The notes under the pieces were generated by a model that made no database searches, was not told where the DNA came from, and worked only from the letters and a program-made list of their open reading frames with translations. Positions 8,056 to 15,071 of a DNA stretch of 23,615 nt are shown piece after piece. The stretch spans positions 83,047 to 106,661 of the forward strand of contig CAJTRU010000004.1 of NCBI GenBank assembly GCA_910579085.1, in the 5' to 3' direction. Both the position numbers and the translations under genes were made by a program. Source of the stretch: an uncultured Lachnospiraceae bacterium. Its GTDB lineage: Bacteria; Bacillota; Clostridia; Lachnospirales; Lachnospiraceae. Numbering within the stretch: the first letter of the stretch is position 1; every line of letters starts with the position of its first letter.

Positions 8056-9300
8056 ATGGAAAAGGAACATTTTGATGGATATAAATACATTGAAGGCGGT
8101 GTATGTGCACCGGAAGGTTTTACTGCAAATGGTCTTAACTGTGGTATTAACCCTGTTAAAGAAAAGAATGACCTTGGCTTAATATACAGCAGTGCACCGT
8201 GTAACACAGCCGCTGTTTACACTAGAAATAAAGTAAAAGGTGCACCTATTATTGTAACACAGAAGCACCTTGAAAAGAGCAATGGAATATCAAGGGCAGT
8301 AATTGCCAATTCTAAAAATGCTAATACCTGCAACCCAGATGGTGAAGAAATTGCAGAGGAAACAAGCAGGCTGCTGGCAGATGTTCTAGGAATTAAACCA
8401 GAAGAAGTTATTATAGCTTCTACAGGTGTTATAGGTATGCCTATACATATAGAACCATTTGCAAATAATATGGAAAGGCTTGTAAACGGGCTTTCTACAG
8501 ATGGAAATACAGAGGCAGCTAATGCAATTATGACTACAGATACCGTAAGGAAAGAATGTGCTGTTGAATTTGAAATAGATGGAAAAACCTGCCATCTTGG
8601 CGGAATGGCAAAGGGAAGCGGCATGATACATCCTGATATGGCAACTACCCTTAACTTTATTACAACAGATGTTGCTATTACAACAGAAATGCTGCAAAAA
8701 GCCCTTTCAGATATTGTTAAAGTTACTTATAACTGCCTTAGTGTTGATGGTGATACATCAACTAATGATATGGTTAGCGTTATGGCGGACGGGCTTGCTG
8801 GCAACAGCCAGATTGCAGCAGAGGGCATAAATTATGATATATTTAAACAAGCTTTATATATTGTAATGCTTGATATGGTAAAAATGCTGGCAGCAGATGG
8901 AGAAGGTGCATCCAAGTTTGTTGAATGTAAATGTGATGGAGCACCTGATACTAATACAGCAATTAAAGCAGCAAAAAGCGTAATAAGCTCTTCTCTTGTA
9001 AAATGTGCAGTATTCGGCGGGGATGCCAACTGTGGACGTATTTTATGTGCAATAGGTTATGCGGATATTGATATTGACGTCCTGAAAATTGATGTAGAAC
9101 TCCAGTCAGCCGCCGGTAAAATTCTAGTATGCAAAGATGGCATGGGACTTGTATTTTCAGAAGAAAATGCTGCCAAAATTCTTGCAGAGGATGAAATATA
9201 TATTAACATAAACTTAAACCAGGGTTCTGCCAGTGCAAGGGCATGGGGATGTGACCTTACATATGATTATGTTAAAATAAATGGTGATTACCGTTCTTAA
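8056..9300 (+). CDS. argJ: Bifunctional glutamate N-acetyltransferase / amino-acid acetyltransferase
   Basis: ArgJ moves the acetyl group from N-acetylornithine to glutamate in arginine biosynthesis; bifunctional forms also use acetyl-CoA. The 414-residue protein carries the self-cleavage site KGSGMIHPDMATTLNF. By family knowledge it is cut between Ala196 and Thr197, and the new N-terminal threonine is the nucleophile. The oxyanion-hole region appears as STGVIGMP. The frame opens at 8044 with an ATG that has no ribosome binding site. The ATG at 8056 has GAGGG five bases upstream and is preferred. No other arg genes adjoin it, so the pathway must be encoded elsewhere. Its stop codon directly abuts that of the convergent helicase gene. 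Whether it is mono- or bifunctional cannot be decided here. Confidence 0.93.
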   Translation: MEKEHFDGYKYIEGGVCAPEGFTANGLNCGINPVKEKNDLGLIYSSAPCNTAAVYTRNKVKGAPIIVTQKHLEKSNGISRAVIANSKNANTCNPDGEEIAEETSRLLADVLGIKPEEVIIASTGVIGMPIHIEPFANNMERLVNGLSTDGNTEAANAIMTTDTVRKECAVEFEIDGKTCHLGGMAKGSGMIHPDMATTLNFITTDVAITTEMLQKALSDIVKVTYNCLSVDGDTSTNDMVSVMADGLAGNSQIAAEGINYDIFKQALYIVMLDMVKMLAADGEGASKFVECKCDGAPDTNTAIKAAKSVISSSLVKCAVFGGDANCGRILCAIGYADIDIDVLKIDVELQSAAGKILVCKDGMGLVFSEENAAKILAEDEIYININLNQGSASARAWGCDLTYDYVKINGDYRS

Positions 9301-11730
9301 TTATTTCTGGTTATTCCAGAATTCCCTGATACATGTACCCATATAATTCCTGGTTACAACATTATATGGGTACCATTCACGTGGAAATAAATCTATATAT
9401 TCCTGGTTAAGAAACCTCTCATCAAGCAGAAGTATAACTCCCTTATCAGTACTAGTCCTTATAACCCTTCCTGCTGCCTGTAATACTTTATTCATTCCTG
9501 GATACCGGTAGGCATAATTAAAACCCGAACCTTTTTCCTCATCAAAATATTCACGGAAAAGTTCATTTTCAGTACACACTAGCGGAATCCCTGTACCAAC
9601 AATAACAGTACCAATAAGCCTGTTATGTTTTAAGTCTATTCCTTCTCCAAATATACCACCCATTATACATAATCCTACAGTTGTATAACCAGGATTATCT
9701 GTAAACTTTAAAAGAAAGTCTTCACGTTCCTGTTCGTCCATTGATGCTGCCTGCCTGCATAAACGGATTTTAGTGCCCGAATTATTTATATAATTACCAA
9801 TATTATCTGGTGCATACCCATTCAGATGCAGGTTATCTGCCAGATACCATGTTATATCTTCCATCATCTTATATGATGGAAAAAAAACAATATAATTACC
9901 AGTTTTAGCACTTATAAAATCATAAATATACCCTGCAATTTTTTTGTATTCTGATGGTGTGCGCCTTGTATATTTTGTACTTGTATCTGATGCAACCATT
10001 ATAAGCCTGTTATCTGTAAGAAATGGTGATGGTGCATATACCGCATAATCATCCGCCCTTCCTGCAAGCTGTTCCATATAATAACGCACTGGAAGCAGCG
10101 TAGCAGAAAAAAATACTGCTGCAATCCCCCTGTCCAGACAGTTATCAAGATTGCCAGACGGGTCCATGCATTTTAAATGAAGGCAGAAAAAACCATCTTC
10201 TGTATAATCACTATATATAATATATTTAAAATCAAGTATTTCATATATACTTAAAAAACCATATATTTTAAAATAAAAATCTAAAAGTTTCTCACGTATT
10301 TCTGGTTTTACAGGACTGGCAGATGCAGACTGGTTCTGGAAATACCCGTCAAAAGCTGCTGACAGGCGCATAAGTTTTAATATAAATTCTTCAATATCAT
10401 TAACTTCATACTTCTTAACATCATCACATTCCCTTTTAAGCCTTAATAAACACTGGTTACAATGTTCCAGTGCATTGGTGAGTTTTTTACTAATAGATTT
10501 TGTTATCTTTTTCATATTAAGAAAATCTTCTTTAATTAAAGCAGCGGAGTACATTTCCCGTGCCCTGTCAACAAGGTTATGTGCTTCATCTATAAGGAAA
10601 ACATAATTATTTTGTGTCTGGTTTGCAAAGAAACGTTTAAGGCTTGCAGAAGGGTCAAATACATAATTATAATCACCAGTAACCGCATCGGCCCATATAG
10701 CTGTGTCAAGACACATTTCAAAAGGACATACATTGTGTTTCTCTGCATACCGGGTTATTACCTCCCTGGTGATATTGTCTTCATGGGTAATAATATCAAA
10801 CACTGCATCATTTACACGGTCATAATGCCCTAATGCCCTTTCACATGTTGAAGGATGGCACTGCGGGGTATCTAGTATACATATTTTTTCTTTAGCAGTA
10901 ATAGTAATGTTCTTTAGTGACATTCCATTACCAGAAAGGATTCTGTAAGTTTCTTCTGCAACTGTCCTTGTAATAGTCTTAGCAGTAAGGTAAAATATTT
11001 TCTCTGTAATACCCTCACCCATTGACTTAGCGGCTGGAAACAGAACAGATATAGTTTTGCCAACACCTGTTGGTGCTTCTATATAAAGCCGTTTTTTACG
11101 TAATATGGACTGGTACACACCTTTTACAATATTATTCTGCCCCTTGCGGTATTCAAAAGGAAACTCTGAATTCTGGATTGAGGCATTTCTCTTTTTATGC
11201 CATTCTATTTGCCATGATATCCACTTGGCATATTCATTAATTAGCTGGTTAAACCATGTTTTTAAATCACTATATCCAATAATTTCATTAAAATAACGGA
11301 CATTTTCTGTAGGAATATGGCAATATGTCATACGCACGCCAATCTGTTCAAGTTTATGTTCCGATGCATATATATAAGCATAGCAAAGCGCTTGTGCACG
11401 GTGTACTGCAACTGGTTCTTCCATTATAAAAATATCATTATATACGCCTTTAATTTCATCTATATTAGTACCTGTTTCATCTGCAAATATGCCATCTGCC
11501 CTTCCCTCAACAGTTAATTCAAAACTTGTCCCGCCATATTCCACAGGCAATGTTACAGACAATGCAACCTCAGCATTATAACCAGCTCCCATTTTCCTCT
11601 GGAGCATTTTGTGTATACGTGTCCCTTCCTGCATTGCATCAGGGTCTTTTATACCTGATGAAGAAGTAATGCTGCCAGAACGTAGTATAAATTCAACAAG
11701 GCTGCGTACTGAAATCTTTGTTGTATACAT
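9301..11730 (-). CDS. XPD/DinG-type Fe-S DNA helicase with N-terminal PD-(D/E)XK nuclease domain
   Basis: This 809-residue superfamily 2 helicase has an N-terminal Cas4/RecB-like nuclease domain (about 1-190) with GRADGIF, IDEIKG (the E-x-K pair) and RAQALCYAYIYA. Walker A, EAPTGVGKT, lies at about 218-226. A cysteine cluster follows, including CILDTPQC, HPSTC and CPFEMC, as expected for the 4Fe-4S domain of XPD/DinG helicases. The DEAH box is FLIDEAHNL and motif VI is QAAGRVIRT. It should unwind DNA 5' to 3' and perhaps cut it, in repair. The frame opens at 11745, but 11730 has AAGGGG six bases upstream and is chosen. It lies 15 bases after the Mrr-like gene and shares its LexA-controlled promoter. 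The nuclease activity is inferred from motifs. Confidence 0.85.
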   Translation of the reverse strand: MYTTKISVRSLVEFILRSGSITSSSGIKDPDAMQEGTRIHKMLQRKMGAGYNAEVALSVTLPVEYGGTSFELTVEGRADGIFADETGTNIDEIKGVYNDIFIMEEPVAVHRAQALCYAYIYASEHKLEQIGVRMTYCHIPTENVRYFNEIIGYSDLKTWFNQLINEYAKWISWQIEWHKKRNASIQNSEFPFEYRKGQNNIVKGVYQSILRKKRLYIEAPTGVGKTISVLFPAAKSMGEGITEKIFYLTAKTITRTVAEETYRILSGNGMSLKNITITAKEKICILDTPQCHPSTCERALGHYDRVNDAVFDIITHEDNITREVITRYAEKHNVCPFEMCLDTAIWADAVTGDYNYVFDPSASLKRFFANQTQNNYVFLIDEAHNLVDRAREMYSAALIKEDFLNMKKITKSISKKLTNALEHCNQCLLRLKRECDDVKKYEVNDIEEFILKLMRLSAAFDGYFQNQSASASPVKPEIREKLLDFYFKIYGFLSIYEILDFKYIIYSDYTEDGFFCLHLKCMDPSGNLDNCLDRGIAAVFFSATLLPVRYYMEQLAGRADDYAVYAPSPFLTDNRLIMVASDTSTKYTRRTPSEYKKIAGYIYDFISAKTGNYIVFFPSYKMMEDITWYLADNLHLNGYAPDNIGNYINNSGTKIRLCRQAASMDEQEREDFLLKFTDNPGYTTVGLCIMGGIFGEGIDLKHNRLIGTVIVGTGIPLVCTENELFREYFDEEKGSGFNYAYRYPGMNKVLQAAGRVIRTSTDKGVILLLDERFLNQEYIDLFPREWYPYNVVTRNYMGTCIREFWNNQK

Positions 11731-11745
11731 GTTATTCCCCTTCAT

Positions 11746-12312
11746 TTATAACAAATTATAAAGCATATTCCTGTCCCATAACACAACCCCTATTTTATCA
11801 GCAAGCTTCCTGGCGCTTCTGGTAAAATACTGGTTTGTAAACACAACTGCAACATGACATTCATAGTAAGCCCGCCCTGCATACGCCTGTTGCACCGCTT
11901 CTATACCTACAAGGCTGCTGTATCTTTTACACTGGATTGCATATGTGACATTATCCTTAGTTGCAAGCACATCTATACCAAAATCCCAGCTTGCCTTAGT
12001 GCTTTCTGCATGCTCAAAACCATTAGCAACTAAAATATCACATGTAAAATGTTCAAAAGCTATACCATCCATTTCATCAAGCTCATATAAAGAATAATCC
12101 CCTTTATGGCAGGAACGGCGTCTGTGTTTTGCCCTGATTATCTTATATAAACAAAATGCAGTAAAAAGAAACCATGTTGTTATACAAACAGATATAAACC
12201 CTGCATCTGCATTTTTAGTCCCTGCTATTGCCAGTATAAGTATTAAAAGCCCTGCTATAATAAGAAAAATATAAAACGTAATCTTAAGTGTAATTTTATC
12301 TGGCTTTATCAT
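11746..12312 (-). CDS. Membrane-anchored Mrr-type restriction endonuclease-like protein
   Basis: This 188-residue protein has two hydrophobic helices near the N-terminus (about 9-30 and 37-60, by eye), a basic stretch (RAKHRRRSCHKG), and a cytoplasmic domain of the Mrr_cat type. The domain starts MDGIAFEHFTCDILVANGF and contains DFGIDVLA followed by AIQCKRYSS, the D...QxK form of the PD-(D/E)XK active site. Mrr domains cut DNA, some of them methylated DNA. The frame begins upstream at a TTG (12336), but the ATG at 12312 has AAAGGA eight bases upstream and is preferred. It is the first gene of an operon with the helicase, 15 bases apart, behind a promoter containing a LexA box. Substrate and biological role are unknown. 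Confidence 0.8.
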   Translation of the reverse strand: MIKPDKITLKITFYIFLIIAGLLILILAIAGTKNADAGFISVCITTWFLFTAFCLYKIIRAKHRRRSCHKGDYSLYELDEMDGIAFEHFTCDILVANGFEHAESTKASWDFGIDVLATKDNVTYAIQCKRYSSLVGIEAVQQAYAGRAYYECHVAVVFTNQYFTRSARKLADKIGVVLWDRNMLYNLL

Positions 12313-12353
12313 AACCGTAATCCTTTCATAGTTCAATTATATTTTATAAATCC

Positions 12354-12382
12354 ATTATACCAGAACGCTAGTTCGGTGTAAA
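12354..12382 (-). promoter_or_regulatory. Promoter of the Mrr-like/helicase operon
   Basis: Read on the minus strand, TTTACA (12377-12382) is followed by 17 bases and a perfect TATAAT (12354-12359), with TGG immediately before it. This is one of the strongest promoters in the window. The start point is near 12347, giving a leader of about 35 bases. Confidence 0.8.
12362..12375 (-). promoter_or_regulatory. LexA (DinR) SOS box
   Basis: The minus-strand sequence CGAACTAGCGTTCT contains GAAC-N4-GTTC and matches the Gram-positive LexA consensus CGAAC-RNRY-GTTCG at all but two positions. It lies wholly inside the spacer between the -35 and -10 boxes, where bound LexA would block RNA polymerase. 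Functionally this implies derepression after DNA damage. Confidence 0.75.
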
Positions 12383-12489
12383 CCAGAAATTAAGATTTTT
12401 AACAAATTTATATAATATATACACCTTATAAAAATAAATTTTATAAACTATTCTAAAAATTATATTCTGGATTATTGATATTTTCCTGG

Positions 12490-12515
12490 TAATATTATAA
12501 AATAATTGGCGATGG
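12490..12515 (+). promoter_or_regulatory. Possible sigma-D (motility) promoter of the chemoreceptor gene
   Basis: TAAT (12490-12493), 14 bases, then GGCGATGG (12508-12515) resembles the flagellar/chemotaxis sigma consensus TAAA-N15-GCCGATAT, 46 bases before the start codon. The match is partial in an otherwise very AT-rich region, so this is a weak call supported mainly by the type of gene downstream. Confidence 0.3.
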
Positions 12516-12561
12516 GGATTTTAATAAAAATTGCAATAAAATATATAAAGGATGATAAGCA

Positions 12562-14544
12562 ATGAAAAAGAAAAAAATAACAGACAGCCCACGCAGCATC
12601 AAGCAGATTATTGTATATTATGTAACATCTATATCAGTTATGCTTGGTGTTGTTCTTATTGTGATGATGATTATTACATCTCTGACTTCCACATCTTCTG
12701 TACTTAGGGACAGCTTACAGGTTACTGCCAGGATTTCTGCACAAAATATCAGTTCAAACCTGCATCTGCTGGCTGACAGGGTTGACAGCCTGGCACAAGA
12801 GGATATTTTAACAGATATTGCAGCAGATAATGGACAGAAACAGCAGATTTTAGAGTCATACAAAGAACGTATTGAGTTTGTATGGATTGCTGCTTATAGC
12901 CTTTCTGGCAGCAAAGTATATGGAGATACAGATGCACCAGATTCTATTACAGACTGGAGCTATTACCAGTACCTTGAAGAAACTGCTAATATTACTATTG
13001 GCAGCCCGGAATATATTAATAATGCCTGGCAGCTTTCAATTGGAATTCCTCTCCTTGACAATGAAGGAAGCCCTTTCTCTTACCTTATTGGAAGCTATAA
13101 ATATGATTTATTAAATGATGTACTTTCCAATATAAATATAGGTAACGGAGGCCTTGCATATATTACAGATGAAAGTGGAAATATTATAGCTGATAAAGAT
13201 ATTGTATCAATGGAAAACCATGAAAATATTTATGAATTATATAATTCACGTAAAAATAAGCGTGTTTTTAATTCCATGCTTGGTTTCCAGACAGATTCAC
13301 GTTCAATATTTTTAAATGCGAAACAACATTACATAGCTTACTCACCAATAGCAGGAACAAACTGGACTCTTATGATTGCCGCACCTGGAAGTGATTTCTT
13401 GCAAATCCTGTTTATTTCTGTCCTTGTAAGCATTATCATTATTGTAGCATTACAAATAATTACAAGAAAAATAATTGTAAAGGTTGCTGGAAATATATCT
13501 GGTTCGCTTTCACTTGCCACAAACCGCCTGGCTTCTCTTTCTTCTGGAGACTTAAAGCAGGAAGTGCCACTGGCAGATAATAACGCTGAAGCAGAAATTC
13601 TTACAACCGCGCTTTCCAAAACAGTAACCAGCCTCGCTTCGTACATTGATGATATTACTTCATATCTGGGACTTCTTTCATCTGGAGATTATTCAGGAAA
13701 AGTATCAGATAATTTCAATGGTGATTTTATCGCAATTAAAGAAGCATTATCTTCAATTACAGCATCATTAAATGATACAATGCACCGTATTAATAATGCC
13801 TCATTAGCTGTAAACAGCAATTCATCTGAAACATCAGAGTATGCAAGGAAACTCTATGACAGCTCAATAGAGCAGACCCAGGCACTGGAACGTCTAAACG
13901 GCAGGATTGTTATGATTACACAGGAAATTGATGAAATTGATACCAATGCCCGCCAGGTAAAACAGAGCGCAGATATAGCAGAACTCCGTGTTGAAGAAGG
14001 TAAAAAACAGATGGATGATATGCTTTCTACAATGGAAAGCATAAATAGTGACATGCAGGAAATCATTACAATAAGCCAGTTAATTGAAGAGATTGCATCA
14101 CAAACAAGCCTTCTTGCATTAAATGCCTCAATAGAGGCAGCAAGGGCTGGTGAAACAGGAAAAGGATTTGCAGTAGTTGCACAACAGATAGGTGTATTAT
14201 CAGACCAGACGGCAGATGCCCTGGATAAAACAAGCAATATTATAGAAAAAGCAAGCCTTTCTATCAAACAAGGAATGAAGACAGCAGAAGAAACATCTGG
14301 TTCTTTCCAGACAATAAAAATGGCTGCCTCTGACTTTACAAAGATTTCTGAAAATATGGCAAATATTACAGTTGAACAGAAAGAAACAATTGAAATGGTA
14401 TCACATGAAATACGTACTGTCCTTGATATTGCCAATGCTAACCAGGGCCTTGCCAAAGAAACAGATGAAATTGCATCACTTTCACTAAGCCAGGCGGAAG
14501 AGCTGGAACAGATTGTATCTGCCGTTAAGTTAAAGGAGATTTAA
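12562..14544 (+). CDS. Methyl-accepting chemotaxis protein
   Basis: This transmembrane chemoreceptor of 660 residues signals to CheA/CheW. The first membrane helix is at about 16-41. The extracellular Cache-like sensor covers about 42-275 (for example WSYYQYLEETANITIG, and later HYIAYSPIAGTNWTLMIAAP). The second helix is at about 279-301. Two HAMP-like segments follow, with SGDLKQEV near 328 and SGDYSGKV near 374. The long coiled-coil signalling domain has its hairpin tip at about 514-535 (QTSLLALNASIEAARAGE). No C-terminal CheR-binding pentapeptide is present. The start has AAAGGATG upstream. The next gene begins two bases after its stop, so both are probably made together. The ligand is not evident. 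Confidence 0.92.
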   Translation: MKKKKITDSPRSIKQIIVYYVTSISVMLGVVLIVMMIITSLTSTSSVLRDSLQVTARISAQNISSNLHLLADRVDSLAQEDILTDIAADNGQKQQILESYKERIEFVWIAAYSLSGSKVYGDTDAPDSITDWSYYQYLEETANITIGSPEYINNAWQLSIGIPLLDNEGSPFSYLIGSYKYDLLNDVLSNINIGNGGLAYITDESGNIIADKDIVSMENHENIYELYNSRKNKRVFNSMLGFQTDSRSIFLNAKQHYIAYSPIAGTNWTLMIAAPGSDFLQILFISVLVSIIIIVALQIITRKIIVKVAGNISGSLSLATNRLASLSSGDLKQEVPLADNNAEAEILTTALSKTVTSLASYIDDITSYLGLLSSGDYSGKVSDNFNGDFIAIKEALSSITASLNDTMHRINNASLAVNSNSSETSEYARKLYDSSIEQTQALERLNGRIVMITQEIDEIDTNARQVKQSADIAELRVEEGKKQMDDMLSTMESINSDMQEIITISQLIEEIASQTSLLALNASIEAARAGETGKGFAVVAQQIGVLSDQTADALDKTSNIIEKASLSIKQGMKTAEETSGSFQTIKMAASDFTKISENMANITVEQKETIEMVSHEIRTVLDIANANQGLAKETDEIASLSLSQAEELEQIVSAVKLKEI

Positions 14545-14546
14545 GA

Positions 14547-14993
14547 ATGAAAAGAAAATTATTATTTTTAATACCTGCTTTTCTTTTATTTGTACCTGTA
14601 ATAACAAGCTGCAATGGTTTTAATTCTATGAAAGATGGCTATTATACAGCAGAAACATCAGAATACTCACATGGCTGGAAAGAATACCTGCGCATACAGG
14701 TTAAAAATAACACTATTGTTTCAGCCGAATTTAATGCTAAAAACAAAAGCGGGTTTATTAAAGCATGGGATAATACATATATGAAAAATATGATATCAAA
14801 GCAAGGTACATATCCAAATAAATACACAAGACAATACGTACAGCAGATTATAGAAGGACAGGAAAATGTGCAGGTAGATACTGTTTCTGGAGCAAGCCAT
14901 TCGGGAAACAACTTTGTAAAACTTGTTGAAGCAGTATTGGAAATGGCAAGAAGCGGCAATCCTGAAACCGCTGTTGTTGAAGAAAATAATTAA
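14547..14993 (+). CDS. FMN-binding domain lipoprotein
   Basis: This 148-residue protein has a lipoprotein signal peptide: a basic start (MKRK), a hydrophobic core and the lipobox ITSC with Cys22. It should be anchored outside the membrane. The rest is one FMN_bind domain. The flavinylation motif region reads DTVSGASHS (111-119), which fits D-x-x-S-G-A-S/T-x-S/T; Ser119 would carry FMN added by ApbE, although threonine is more usual. GYYTAET and a basic strand VKNNTIVSAEF are typical of the fold. AAAGGAG sits inside the last codons of the chemoreceptor gene, and the 2-base gap suggests translational coupling. Listeria PplA is a relative in kind but has two such domains. No apbE is seen in the window. 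Confidence 0.8.
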   Translation: MKRKLLFLIPAFLLFVPVITSCNGFNSMKDGYYTAETSEYSHGWKEYLRIQVKNNTIVSAEFNAKNKSGFIKAWDNTYMKNMISKQGTYPNKYTRQYVQQIIEGQENVQVDTVSGASHSGNNFVKLVEAVLEMARSGNPETAVVEENN

Positions 14994-15002
14994 TATATTA
15001 TA

Positions 15003-15040
15003 AAAATGCAGTTCCAGCACTTATATTGGAACTGCATTTT
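15003..15040. terminator. Bidirectional intrinsic terminator
   Basis: A perfect 14-bp stem (15003-15016 with 15027-15040) encloses the 10-base loop GCACTTATAT. On the + strand the stem ends in TTTT, ending the chemoreceptor-lipoprotein transcript. On the - strand it runs into TTTTT, ending the addBA transcript. It lies between the two convergent 3' ends. Confidence 0.9.
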
Positions 15041-15071
15041 AAATATACAAAATAAAATTAAAATTTCTGGT

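Noticed and set aside
12426..12446. 8-bp inverted repeat TTATAAAA-ATAAA-TTTTATAA before the chemoreceptor gene
   Set aside because: It is made only of A and T in a region of extreme AT content, so it is expected by chance.
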